This document shows, one piece after another, positions 9,670 through 17,259 of a stretch of DNA of 64,000 nt (within the stretch, counting starts at the first letter, position 1; every line of letters begins with the position of its first letter). Position numbers and translations under genes: made by a program. The notes under the pieces are model-generated. The model saw only the letters and a list, made by a program, of their open reading frames with translations. It made no database searches and was not told the DNA's origin. The stretch spans positions 1-64,000 of the forward strand of contig NZ_FOKK01000007.1 of assembly GCF_900112005.1 (NCBI RefSeq), written 5' to 3'. The DNA comes from Algoriphagus aquimarinus. Lineage in GTDB: Bacteria; Bacteroidota; Bacteroidia; Cytophagales; Cyclobacteriaceae.

Positions 9670-10620
9670 ATGAAGACAATTTTGATAACCGGTGGAACCG
9701 GATTTTTGGGCAGAAACCTAGCTTTAAAGCTTAAAAATGAGTACCGAATTATTTTAACCGGTAGAAACAACAAACAAAATCTTTTTGCTTCAAAGTATAC
9801 AGGATGCCAGGTAGCACCGCTGGATATCAGTAACATAGAATCTGTAAGAGATGTATTCGTCGAGTTCAAACCCGATGTGGTGATACATGCTGCAGCCACT
9901 AAGTTTGTGGATTTGGCAGAGAAATATCCTATGGAGTGCGTGGATGTGAATATTCTAGGTTCACAAAACGTAGCTAGAGTTGCCGTAGAAAGAGAGATCC
10001 CTGTAGTCATTGGTATCTCCACTGATAAGGCTGCTCCTCCAGTAAGGAACATTTACGGAATGTCTAAGAGTGTGATGGAGCGTATTTTCTGTGCAATGGA
10101 CGGGAAATCATCTACTAAATTCACAGCAGTACGATACGGAAACGTAGCTTGGTCTACAGGTTCTGTGTTGACTATCTGGAAAAAAATGTTGGAAGAAACC
10201 GGCATGATAGGCACAACTGGTCCAGAGATGAGAAGATTCTTCTTTTCTGTAGATGAGGCTGTGAATCTTGTTATTACAGCGATGGACAACATTGATATAG
10301 CAAAAGGGAAAGTCCTTTCCCGATATATGAAAGCTGCTCAAATGCAGGACATTCTTCAAACTTGGATTGAGGAAAAAGGTGGTAAATGGGAGAAGATAGA
10401 AGGAAGACCAGGAGAAAGAGACGATGAGTTCCTAATTGGTGACCTAGAGTTAGCCTATACTGAAGAATTAGAATTTGATGGCATTAAGCATTACCTTATT
10501 TCCTTCAATGACAAAGTAGAGAATCCTGTATCATTTGGACTTTCGTCTGCAAATACGGATAAACTGACTCGTGAGGAGATTTTGGCTATCATCAACAATC
10601 CACCTATTGAGGAGCAATAA
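9670..10620 (+). CDS. NAD-dependent sugar 4,6-dehydratase/epimerase (PseB/CapD-like, Polysacc_synt_2 family)
   Basis: A cytoplasmic SDR of 316 residues acting on a nucleotide sugar, probably a UDP-HexNAc 4,6-dehydratase or epimerase. It starts with the NAD loop TGGTGFLG, then has HAAATKFVDLAEKYP, typical of the PseB/FlaA1/CapD group, and the STDKAAPPxNxYG segment. The catalytic pair is Tyr129 and Lys133 (YGMSK), the small PseB-type form; the larger WbpM type has Met instead of Tyr. It is the first gene of the plus-strand operon and is separated by 3 bases from the nucleotidyltransferase. It probably makes a deoxy-keto sugar or epimer later decorated by the carbamoylation module (inference). 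The rest of the pseudaminic route (PseC, PseH and so on) is absent here. Confidence 0.8.
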   Translation: MKTILITGGTGFLGRNLALKLKNEYRIILTGRNNKQNLFASKYTGCQVAPLDISNIESVRDVFVEFKPDVVIHAAATKFVDLAEKYPMECVDVNILGSQNVARVAVEREIPVVIGISTDKAAPPVRNIYGMSKSVMERIFCAMDGKSSTKFTAVRYGNVAWSTGSVLTIWKKMLEETGMIGTTGPEMRRFFFSVDEAVNLVITAMDNIDIAKGKVLSRYMKAAQMQDILQTWIEEKGGKWEKIEGRPGERDDEFLIGDLELAYTEELEFDGIKHYLISFNDKVENPVSFGLSSANTDKLTREEILAIINNPPIEEQ

Positions 10621-10623
10621 ACC

Positions 10624-11298
10624 ATGAATAAGATTAATCACGCATTAATCATGGCTGCGGGTAGAGGTACCAGAATGGCACCTCTTACCAACATCATCCC
10701 AAAGCCTATGGCTCCGTTATGGGGTTCTACCCTGATTGCTAATGGGATCAAAAAACTAGTTCCACATGTACCAAACCTTCATATAACTGTAGGTTATAAA
10801 GGAGCGGAACTTGCCAAACACGTTATTGAATTAGGGGTTCACTCTGTATTCAATACGGAAGGCAAAGGCAATTCCTGGTGGATATTCAACACCCTGTTAG
10901 CTAGCATCAATGAGCCTGTCTTGGTATTGACCTCAGACAACGTGACTGATCTTAAAATTGATTTAATTTTAGAAGAATATAAAAGACTTGGGAGTCCTGC
11001 CTGTATGGTAGTTCCCGTTCTGCCAGTGAATGGACTTGTGGGAGATTTTATCCACCATCAAGAAAATTGTGTAATCAAACTGGATAGAAATGATCCTGCA
11101 GAATCGTATTGCTCAGGGATTCAAATTTTGAACCCTTATAAAATAAACCAAATGATGTCCTCAGTGGAGGATTTCGGAGAAGTATGGGAAAACTTAATTC
11201 AGAAGAATGAATTATTTTGTTCTTCAATTTTCCCTGACAAATGGTTTACTATAGACACTATAGAGCAATTGACTCAAATGAATAGTCAACAATCCTGA
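10624..11298 (+). CDS. Sugar-phosphate nucleotidyltransferase (RmlA/GlmU N-domain type)
   Basis: A 224-residue cytoplasmic enzyme expected to form NDP-sugars from a sugar-1-phosphate and NTP. The N-terminal signature MAAGRGTRMAPLTNIIPKPM contains the nucleotide-binding loop and the PKPM lysine. SDNVTD supplies the Asp that binds metal. GSGNSW-like residues (GKGNSWW) and the FPDKWFTIDT end match short RmlA-like proteins. It is shorter than RmlA (about 290) and lacks any CBS or acyltransferase extension. It lies between the dehydratase (3 bases) and the carbamoyltransferase (22 bases), so it probably supplies the nucleotide sugar for this operon. Base and sugar specificity cannot be assigned. 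Confidence 0.78.
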   Translation: MNKINHALIMAAGRGTRMAPLTNIIPKPMAPLWGSTLIANGIKKLVPHVPNLHITVGYKGAELAKHVIELGVHSVFNTEGKGNSWWIFNTLLASINEPVLVLTSDNVTDLKIDLILEEYKRLGSPACMVVPVLPVNGLVGDFIHHQENCVIKLDRNDPAESYCSGIQILNPYKINQMMSSVEDFGEVWENLIQKNELFCSSIFPDKWFTIDTIEQLTQMNSQQS

Positions 11299-11320
11299 TT
11301 ACTATCACCTAGAATACTAC

Positions 11321-13198
11321 ATGCAAAATAAGTCTATAAAAATCCTTGGCATAGCTGCGTTTTACCATGATTCTGCAGCAGCCATTTGCGAAAATGGAAA
11401 AATCATTGCTGCAGCCCAGGAAGAACGCTTCACCAGAGATAAACACACTCCTGATTTTCCTGTAAATGCAATTAAATATTGCTTAGAGGAGGCAGGTTTT
11501 TCTATTGATGAACTAGATGCTGTAGTATTTTACGATAAGCCACTTTTAAAATTCGAGAGGCTTCTTGAGACTTATTATAAGTTTTCACCAAAGGGCTTTG
11601 TTTCTTTCGCTAAGGCTATGCCTGTGTGGTTGAACGAAAAGATGTTCTTGAAAAAATTGATTCGAGAAGGTCTAGCTGAGGTAGAGGATTATAAGTCAAA
11701 GGACTTGAACATGCTTTTCCCAGAGCATCACTTATCTCACGCGGCTAGTGCGTATTACCCATCTCCTTTTGAAGATGCGGCTATCTTGACTATCGATGGT
11801 GTAGGTGAATGGAGTACAGCTATAATAGGACATGGAAAGGGTGCTTCGATTGAAGTGCTGAGAGAGTTGAACTTCCCTCATTCTGTAGGTCTGCTTTACA
11901 GTGCATTTACCTATTTCTTAGGTTTCACTGTAAACTCCGGAGAATATAAGTTGATGGGTTTGGCTCCTTACGGGAATCCTGAATCTGAAGAAACTGCCCG
12001 ATTCGAAAAACTAATCAAGGAAAATCTAATCGAAATATACCCGGATGGTTCTATTTGGTTAGATCAAAGTTACTTCAACTATGCCACTGGCCTGAGAATG
12101 GTTCATGACAATAAGTGGAAGGAACTGTTTGGAATTGAGCGTAGAGGTGAGGAAGGTGAATTGGAACAAATTCACTGTAACCTAGCCTTGGCTATCCAAC
12201 GAGTAACTGAAGATATTGTCCTAAAGATGGCAATGGAAGCCAAAAGACTTACCAATTCGGAGAATTTGGTGATGGCTGGTGGTGTTGCGCTTAACTGTGT
12301 GGCAAATGGAAAACTTCAAAAATCCGGAATTTTCAAAAACATCTATATACAGCCCGCAGCGGGTGATGCAGGTGGAGCTTTAGGAGCTGCATTGGCAGCA
12401 AATTATATCTCCTTTGGACAGGAAAGGTTGAAGGCAGATCAGCCAGACTCCATGTTTGGTTCCTACTTAGGTCCATCCTATTCAAGTAAGGAAATAGAGT
12501 TGATGAGCCGCAAGGTGAAAGGCAACTACACGAAGTACGAGGATCTTGCAAACATGTATCCTGTGGTAGCTAAGGAGCTATCTGAGGGCAAGGTAGTGGG
12601 TTGGTTTCAAGGTAGAATGGAGTTTGGACCTAGAGCCCTTGGAAATAGAAGTATTTTGGGAGACGCAAGAAACCCTGAGATGCAAAAGAAGCTGAATCTT
12701 AAAATCAAATATAGAGAAGGCTTTAGGCCTTTTGCTCCTTCTGTGCTTGCAGAAGAAGTGTCCACTTATTTTGACTTAGATGAGCCTTCTCCTTATATGC
12801 TACTTGTAGCACCAGTGAAAGAATCCAGGAGAAAAGAACTTCCTGCTGACTACAACAGCATGGGGCTTTGGGAGAGACTGTACAAGGAGCGTAGTGATAT
12901 ACAATCAGTAACCCACTTGGATTTCTCTGCAAGAATCCAAACGGTACATGAGAACACCAATCCTAGGTACTATCATTTAATCAAGGAATTCCAACGTCAG
13001 ACTTCTTATGGGCTTGTAGTCAATACAAGTTTCAATGTGAGAGGTGAGCCTATAGTTTGTACACCGCATGATGCTTACCGTTGCTTTATGAGTACGGAAA
13101 TGGATGTGTTGGTGATCAATGAGTATGTGTTTTTCAAGCAGGATCAGCCTGATTGGGAAAATAAGGATAAGTGGATGGTAGAGTTTAAAAAGGACTAA
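11321..13198 (+). CDS. NodU/CmcH-family O-carbamoyltransferase (SxtI/TobZ-like)
   Basis: A 625-residue cytoplasmic enzyme that transfers a carbamoyl group from carbamoyl phosphate, via carbamoyl-AMP, to a hydroxyl of a sugar or other acceptor. The N-terminal Kae1-like domain opens ILGIAAFYHDSAAA and carries the metal/adenylate motif HHLSHAASAYY (His136, His140) with TIDGVGEW (Asp159). The middle has NSGEYKLMGLAPYG and MAGGVALNCVANGK. The C-terminal domain has EFGPRALGNRSIL and VNTSFNVRGEPIVCTP. The length equals the family norm. It is 2 bases upstream of an SGNH hydrolase, followed by SxtK- and SxtJ-like genes, an arrangement also known around sxtI of saxitoxin clusters. In this setting the acceptor is more likely a polysaccharide sugar than a toxin (inference). 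Confidence 0.9.
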   Translation: MQNKSIKILGIAAFYHDSAAAICENGKIIAAAQEERFTRDKHTPDFPVNAIKYCLEEAGFSIDELDAVVFYDKPLLKFERLLETYYKFSPKGFVSFAKAMPVWLNEKMFLKKLIREGLAEVEDYKSKDLNMLFPEHHLSHAASAYYPSPFEDAAILTIDGVGEWSTAIIGHGKGASIEVLRELNFPHSVGLLYSAFTYFLGFTVNSGEYKLMGLAPYGNPESEETARFEKLIKENLIEIYPDGSIWLDQSYFNYATGLRMVHDNKWKELFGIERRGEEGELEQIHCNLALAIQRVTEDIVLKMAMEAKRLTNSENLVMAGGVALNCVANGKLQKSGIFKNIYIQPAAGDAGGALGAALAANYISFGQERLKADQPDSMFGSYLGPSYSSKEIELMSRKVKGNYTKYEDLANMYPVVAKELSEGKVVGWFQGRMEFGPRALGNRSILGDARNPEMQKKLNLKIKYREGFRPFAPSVLAEEVSTYFDLDEPSPYMLLVAPVKESRRKELPADYNSMGLWERLYKERSDIQSVTHLDFSARIQTVHENTNPRYYHLIKEFQRQTSYGLVVNTSFNVRGEPIVCTPHDAYRCFMSTEMDVLVINEYVFFKQDQPDWENKDKWMVEFKKD

Positions 13199-13200
13199 AC

Positions 13201-14358
13201 ATGGGCTTGATTTCCAAAAACGATATCAAATCTTTCTTTACGATCACGGTACCCATGATATTGATCATGTTGGTGGTGGTGGAAATTATCCTTTGGAAAG
13301 TAGCTCCAGTGGCAGATCCTTTTGCAAAGTATAAGAACTCGGCTCCCCTCAACAATCAGTTTATTGAATCTCAATTTTCAAAAAAAGTATCTTATACGTT
13401 TGAAATTGAGTCCGATTTACCTTTGATGGATTCCTCCACTACGTTCACTACAAATAACATGGGCTTTAGAGGAGACTCTTTGATTTCCCCGAAGCCTAGT
13501 GATGAATACAGGATCTTTTTGGTAGGCGGAAGTACTACAGAAAATCTATTTATTGACGATAAACTTGGTTTTGAGAGGCAGATTCAAGAGAAACTGCAGG
13601 CAGAGAATCCGAGCAAATCGATCAAGGTCTATAATGCTGGCAAATCGGGTGATGCCAGTCCAGATCACTTGGCTATGCTAGGTCAGCGATTGGTACATTT
13701 AAAGCCTGATTTGATTGTTCTTTTCCCAGGAATAAATGATTTGAACAGGCTAGCTGCAGGATATGATTATCTGCATTTCCCTGTGAAGTCAACAGAGGTA
13801 GAACGAAATTGGAAAGTGGATTTGAAGTTTTTCCTCAGCAATTTTCAGTTGGTTAGAAGATTAATCAATGTGATGAATCCTGAAGAGGAAAGTGCAAGGA
13901 AAGCTATCTTCCTGTCTACCAACTACAAGGACAAAGTAAAGGAAGTTCAGAGTTTGCCTCTGGAATCCTCCTTACCTGAGTTTGATATTTCCATTTACGA
14001 AAGAAATACTCAAAGTTTTATAGGAATATGTAAAAGTCAAAACATAGACTTATTACTTTTGACCCAGACATTTACCTGGGATAGTGAGGAGGAAAACAAC
14101 CTTTCCAATTCCCACTGGATGGTAGGTATAGGTGATAAGAGATATCCAGAGGATGAGTTAGCAGGCAGATTGACTGAAATGAACCAGTCTATTATTGAAC
14201 TTGCGGCAAAAGATTCGGTGAACTTATTAGATCTGGAGAGTTTAATTCCAAAAACCAATGCGTACTTCTACGATGATTGCCACTTTAATAAAGGTGGAGT
14301 TGCCTATAGTACTGATTTAATTTCTAAGACAATTCAACAAACATATTTTACTAATTAA
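13201..14358 (+). CDS. Membrane-anchored SGNH/GDSL hydrolase
   Basis: 385 residues. A single hydrophobic N-terminal segment (about 14-34, rich in Ile/Leu/Val) is followed by a periplasmic SGNH domain. Block I is LVGGSTTEN (nucleophile Ser), block III is FPGINDLN and block V is DDCHFNKGG (Asp and His of the triad). SGNH enzymes in polysaccharide loci are usually O-acylesterases or O-acyltransferases. It starts 2 bases after the carbamoyltransferase stop and 1 base separates it from the next small gene, so translation is probably coupled. It may transfer or remove an acyl or carbamoyl group outside the membrane. That role is inference; the fold and triad are visible. Confidence 0.82.
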   Translation: MGLISKNDIKSFFTITVPMILIMLVVVEIILWKVAPVADPFAKYKNSAPLNNQFIESQFSKKVSYTFEIESDLPLMDSSTTFTTNNMGFRGDSLISPKPSDEYRIFLVGGSTTENLFIDDKLGFERQIQEKLQAENPSKSIKVYNAGKSGDASPDHLAMLGQRLVHLKPDLIVLFPGINDLNRLAAGYDYLHFPVKSTEVERNWKVDLKFFLSNFQLVRRLINVMNPEEESARKAIFLSTNYKDKVKEVQSLPLESSLPEFDISIYERNTQSFIGICKSQNIDLLLLTQTFTWDSEEENNLSNSHWMVGIGDKRYPEDELAGRLTEMNQSIIELAAKDSVNLLDLESLIPKTNAYFYDDCHFNKGGVAYSTDLISKTIQQTYFTN

Positions 14359-14359
14359 G

Positions 14360-14509
14360 ATGGATTTCCTAAAAGACATTTGGGCCTTTATGAGAGAAAG
14401 GAAGAAGTTCTGGCTAGCGCCGGTAATTTTCATTCTTTTATTGTTGGGCGTTCTAATCATTTTTGGTGGAGGTAGTGCACTAGCACCTTTTATCTACACC
14501 TTATTTTAA
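14360..14509 (+). CDS. DUF5989/SxtK-like small membrane protein (49 residues)
   Basis: A 49-residue protein with an amphipathic, charged N-terminus (DFLKDIWAFMRERKKFW) followed by one transmembrane helix (about 19-36) and a short tail ending APFIYTLF. The FLK.(I/L)W.F(M/L)RERKKFW pattern is the mark of small proteins found beside carbamoyltransferases and SxtJ, including SxtK of saxitoxin clusters. It begins 1 base after the SGNH stop and ends 12 bases before the SxtJ-like gene. Its biochemical role is unknown. It could be an adaptor that brings the carbamoyltransferase or hydrolase to the membrane (inference). Easily missed because of its length. Confidence 0.82.
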   Translation: MDFLKDIWAFMRERKKFWLAPVIFILLLLGVLIIFGGGSALAPFIYTLF

Positions 14510-14521
14510 TTCAATAGCTTA

Positions 14522-14890
14522 ATGAAAGCATTAAAAAGTGATCCCAGCAAAACGGTTTTGGTGATTTGTACTGGGTTAATTTTAGTATACTTTATCTTCT
14601 CTTTAAAGTGGATACTATTCGTAGCATTTGGAATAGGTATCTTAAGTATTCTATCGGAGTGGATCAGTAAAAAGATCGAGTGGGTTTGGTTTCAGTTGAC
14701 TAAGCTGTTGAGCATGATAGTACCTAATATCCTGCTTGGAGCTATTTTCTATTTGTTCCTTACTCCTATTGCCTTTTTGGCGAATATTTTCACAAAATCA
14801 GATCCTTTACTAATCAAAAGACCGGTGAGTACGGCGTATAAGGAAGTGAATAAGCAATTCAAAGCTGAGGATTTGAAGAATCCTTGGTAA
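14522..14890 (+). CDS. SxtJ-family membrane protein
   Basis: 122 residues with three predicted transmembrane helices: about 12-28, 30-45, and a longer hydrophobic stretch around 60-92. A charged segment (SEWISKKIEWVWFQLTKLL) lies between, and the cytoplasmic tail is typical of the family (SDPLLIKRP...WW or NPW ending). SxtJ-family proteins of unknown function recur with carbamoyltransferases in saxitoxin and polysaccharide clusters. This is the last gene of the operon that begins at 9670; the repeat-filled intergenic region starts directly after its stop. I infer that it works with the preceding 49-residue protein. Confidence 0.8.
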   Translation: MKALKSDPSKTVLVICTGLILVYFIFSLKWILFVAFGIGILSILSEWISKKIEWVWFQLTKLLSMIVPNILLGAIFYLFLTPIAFLANIFTKSDPLLIKRPVSTAYKEVNKQFKAEDLKNPW

Positions 14891-14948
14891 GTTTTTGTGA
14901 TTATCCGCAATGATGCCAGTTGCCTTAGATTCTTTGCTTATCTGGTCG

Positions 14949-14976
14949 GAAGACCGATGACCGAAGACCGAAGTGA
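14949..14976 (+). repeat. GAAGACC heptamer tandem repeat (short copy)
   Basis: Three GAAGACC/GATGACC units and a partial GAAGTGA, followed by CCTCAA. The same heptamer and the same exit sequence (GAAGT..CCTCAA) occur at 22261-22307, 7.3 kb away, so these belong to one dispersed repeat family. Confidence 0.7.
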
Positions 14977-15355
14977 CCTCAATTATAAATTTGAACAAAT
15001 TCTAGATTGCTTTTCCCTCTTTACTGGTAGAAAAGCGGATATACATATAAGTTTTTAATTAGCCGCGGTTTTCATTTTTACCGCAAAGCCACAGAGGGCA
15101 CGAAGAATTCCGCAGAGGGGATTATTGTCGGAGTTTCTTGGCAGCGACAGTTTTATAGCTTAAACGATATAACTGAAGACAGAAAATGACCACGAAGTGG
15201 TCCTACCTTTCAATTACCCTCCCGCGCAAAATCATCTTCTGGAAATGTTGGCCTATACGGGAGGATGAGAACGAATTTTATTTTTACCGCTAGGAGTCGC
15301 GAAGGATGCGAAGAACACCGCAAAGGATTAAGGGGTCTTTTATGATTGAGTGAGA

Positions 15356-15576
15356 TACCGATCGTGCCGTTGGCACTCTCATTTACCTGAGACAACTTGT
15401 TAACCCTGAATTTCGCTTCGCTGGATTCAGGGTTATTACTATTTGTGCCTTTGGCACAACTATTCAGTTGCATGTTTTAATTCTCTTGCCAAAGGCAAGG
15501 CCTGTAAATGCCCAGAATGAAATTCTGGGGTAGTATTATGAGTGAGTTATACAGAGTGCCGAAGGCACGATCGGTA
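15356..15576 (+). repeat. Inverted-repeat element enclosing nested palindromes
   Basis: A 24-base arm (15356-15379, TACCGATCGTGCC...) recurs inverted at 15553-15576 with 22 of 24 matches. Inside are four more palindromes: AACCCTGAAT/ATTCAGGGTT (15402-15434), TTGTGCC/GGCACAA (15443-15459), CTTGCC/GGCAAG (15485-15499) and CCCAGAAT/ATTCTGGG (15511-15529). It could be a non-autonomous mobile palindrome or a folded RNA. No coding potential is seen. Confidence 0.65.
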
Positions 15577-15601
15577 AAGCACAAAGTAAGTATCGTTTTA
15601 A

Positions 15602-15832
15602 ACCGCCGCAGAGAACGCGGAGGGAATGTAGAGGGCGCGGTGTATTTTGATAAGTAGAACTCAAGTTGTTGATAGTTCTATTGCGCTCCTTCAGAGCTTC
15701 AATTGGGATTAGGCTGACTTGAAACCCAGCCCTAGCGAGCTGGGCTAGGGTATTTTGGGCTTTCAGCCCTTTTCAATACACATAGCTTTTAACCGCAGAG
15801 GACTCGGAGGGAATGTAGAGGACGCGGTGTAT
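15602..15832 (+). repeat. Two direct copies of the ACCGC...GAGGGAATGTAGAGG repeat
   Basis: The segment 15602-15649 and the segment 15791-15836 share GGAGGGAATGTAGAGG and CGCGGTGTATTTT with only small changes, so they are direct copies about 190 bases apart. Related but more decayed fragments starting ACCGC lie at 15078, 15286 and 16158. Between them sits a CCCAGCCCTAG...GGGCTTTCAGCCC palindrome pair. Confidence 0.65.
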
Positions 15833-15951
15833 TTTAAGTGGGTGAGATTCAAGACAACATCGAGAGGTATTGAGTAATGGCAATTGCTTAAATATTTAAG
15901 TGTATCAGCATGAATGCACATTCTAGAATAATACATAGTATTAGTAGTGAG

Positions 15952-15986
15952 AAATCCCCCTTGCCCCCTCTTGGAAAGGGGGAATT
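15952..15986 (+). repeat. CCCCC-TTG-CCCCC / GGGGG hairpin repeat
   Basis: AAATCCCCC (15952-15960) pairs with GGGGGAATT (15978-15986) with one mismatch across a C-rich spacer. This type of short intergenic hairpin is dispersed in many Bacteroidota and cyanobacterial genomes (recollection). No gene is linked to it. Confidence 0.5.
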
Positions 15987-16213
15987 GCCAAATTTGAACT
16001 TCTAGAATTAATATAAAGTGCATACGTACAGCTAAGCGAATACACATATAAATAATTAAAGATTAAAAGATTAACCAGTATCGCTGAGCGGCACTCCATT
16101 CTTAGTGAATCTATGTGTTATTCTCTGCGCAACTCTGTGGTAAATATTTCTTTTTTTAACCGCAGAGAGCTCGGTTTATTTATAAAGGAGCTAGACACTG
16201 TGGCAATTAAAAT

Positions 16214-16245
16214 CAAAAAAAAAGCACTCCCGAGGGAGTGCTTTT
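16214..16245 (-). terminator. Rho-independent terminator of the nonulosonate operon
   Basis: AAAGCACTCC (16221-16230) pairs with GGAGTGCTTT (16235-16244) around CGAG, with a run of A on the left that becomes the U-tract for minus-strand transcripts. It lies 22 bases after the stop of legB at 16267. Confidence 0.85.
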
Positions 16246-16266
16246 GTATTACTTACTTTCAGAATT

Positions 16267-17259
16267 TTAGATCGCGTATTTGGATGGATCTATATCTGGC
16301 TTGTTGCTTTTCATAAACTCAACGACTTCGGTTAATCCTTGTTCCAAAGAATACTGAGGATCCCAATCAAATAGGGTTTTAGCTTTAGAGTAATCGCAAA
16401 TCAACTTCATAACCTCACTTTTCTCAGGTCTGATGCGTTGATTTTCAGCGATAACTTCCTTCTCAGTACCACAAATCTTTTGTACCATATCTACTATTTC
16501 CCCAATTGTATCTCCCCTACCTGTACCCACGCTCACTACCTCGCCAATTGTAGAATCGGCCAAAGCAGCCATCATAAAGCCTCTTGCTGTGTCTTTTACA
16601 TAAAGCATATCTCTCACTGGATCCAGAGAACCTAGTCGGATTTCATTGGAATCTGAAAGGACTTGAGATACTATAGTCGGTATGACTGCACGGGTAGATT
16701 GTCTTGGACCAAAAGTATTGAAGGGTCTAAAAACACATACTGGTAAATTGAAGGACAAGAAGTAACTCTCAGCAATCTTATCTGCTCCGATTTTCGTGGC
16801 TGAATAAGGAGATTGCCCCTGCATAGGGTGCTTTTCGTCGATAGGCGCATACAATGCAGTGCCGTAAGTCTCCGATGTGGAAGTAACCAAGAGTTTCTGC
16901 ACTCCTTGACTTCTTGCAGCTTCCAGCATGTTCAAGGTACCATTGATATTGGTGGAGACATAAGCAGCCGGAGCTACATAGGAATAAGGTATACCGATCA
17001 GTGCAGCAAGGTGAAATACTATCTCTTTCCCTTTAGACAGGGTATTCATTAAAAACCCATCCTGGATATCTCCAAAAATGATTTCAATCTGACTTAGTAT
17101 CTCCTTAGGAAGAAAGCGAAGATTGTTGATGTTAGAATTGGAGTTGTAATGAACCAAGGCTGTAACTTCAGCGCCAGCTTTAACCAATTCTTCAGTTAAA
17201 TGGCTTCCTATAAAGCCACCTGCTCCAGTAACAAGGACTTTTTTTCCGGTGTAATTCAT
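16267..17259 (-). CDS. legB: LegB-type NAD-dependent 4,6-dehydratase (GDP-GlcNAc route)
   Basis: An extended SDR of 330 residues. It is expected to convert GDP-GlcNAc to the 4-keto-6-deoxy sugar, the first committed step of legionaminic-type nonulosonic acid synthesis in Campylobacter. It shows TGAGGFIGSHL (NAD loop), HLAALIGIPYSYVAP, TSTSETYGTA and the catalytic Tyr152/Lys156 (YSATK). RPFNTFGPRQS and RDMLYVKDT follow, and the C-terminal ENQRIRPEKSEV segment is characteristic of LegB. ATGA overlaps the ptmE stop by 4 bases, so translation is coupled. This is the last gene of an eight-gene operon and ends at a strong terminator. No LegC aminotransferase follows, which is unusual. Confidence 0.88.
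   Translation of the reverse strand: MNYTGKKVLVTGAGGFIGSHLTEELVKAGAEVTALVHYNSNSNINNLRFLPKEILSQIEIIFGDIQDGFLMNTLSKGKEIVFHLAALIGIPYSYVAPAAYVSTNINGTLNMLEAARSQGVQKLLVTSTSETYGTALYAPIDEKHPMQGQSPYSATKIGADKIAESYFLSFNLPVCVFRPFNTFGPRQSTRAVIPTIVSQVLSDSNEIRLGSLDPVRDMLYVKDTARGFMMAALADSTIGEVVSVGTGRGDTIGEIVDMVQKICGTEKEVIAENQRIRPEKSEVMKLICDYSKAKTLFDWDPQYSLEQGLTEVVEFMKSNKPDIDPSKYAI

Larger units (their letters stand above)
14891..16220 (+). other. Gene-free repeat mosaic between converging operons
   Basis: About 1.3 kb without a credible gene between the ends of the plus-strand operon and the minus-strand nonulosonate operon. It contains a GAAGACC heptamer run (14949-14976), at least five copies or fragments of an ACCGCAGAGG...CGCGG repeat (15078, 15286, 15602, 15791, 16158) and an inverted fragment near 16123. 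There is also a nested set of palindromes inside a 24-base inverted repeat (15356-15576), a GGGCTTTCAGCCC palindrome (15757-15769), and an AATCCCCC/GGGGGAATT pair (15952-15986). Short open frames here are built from repeats and resemble no family. Confidence 0.75.

Noticed and set aside
14949-14976. CRISPR-like reading of the GAAGACC repeats
   Set aside because: The units are direct tandem heptamers without spacers, and no cas genes are present.
15210-16047. Short open frames in the repeat region (for example 15210-15473 and 15763-16047)
   Set aside because: They consist of the intergenic repeats and palindromes, have no family features and no plausible starts.
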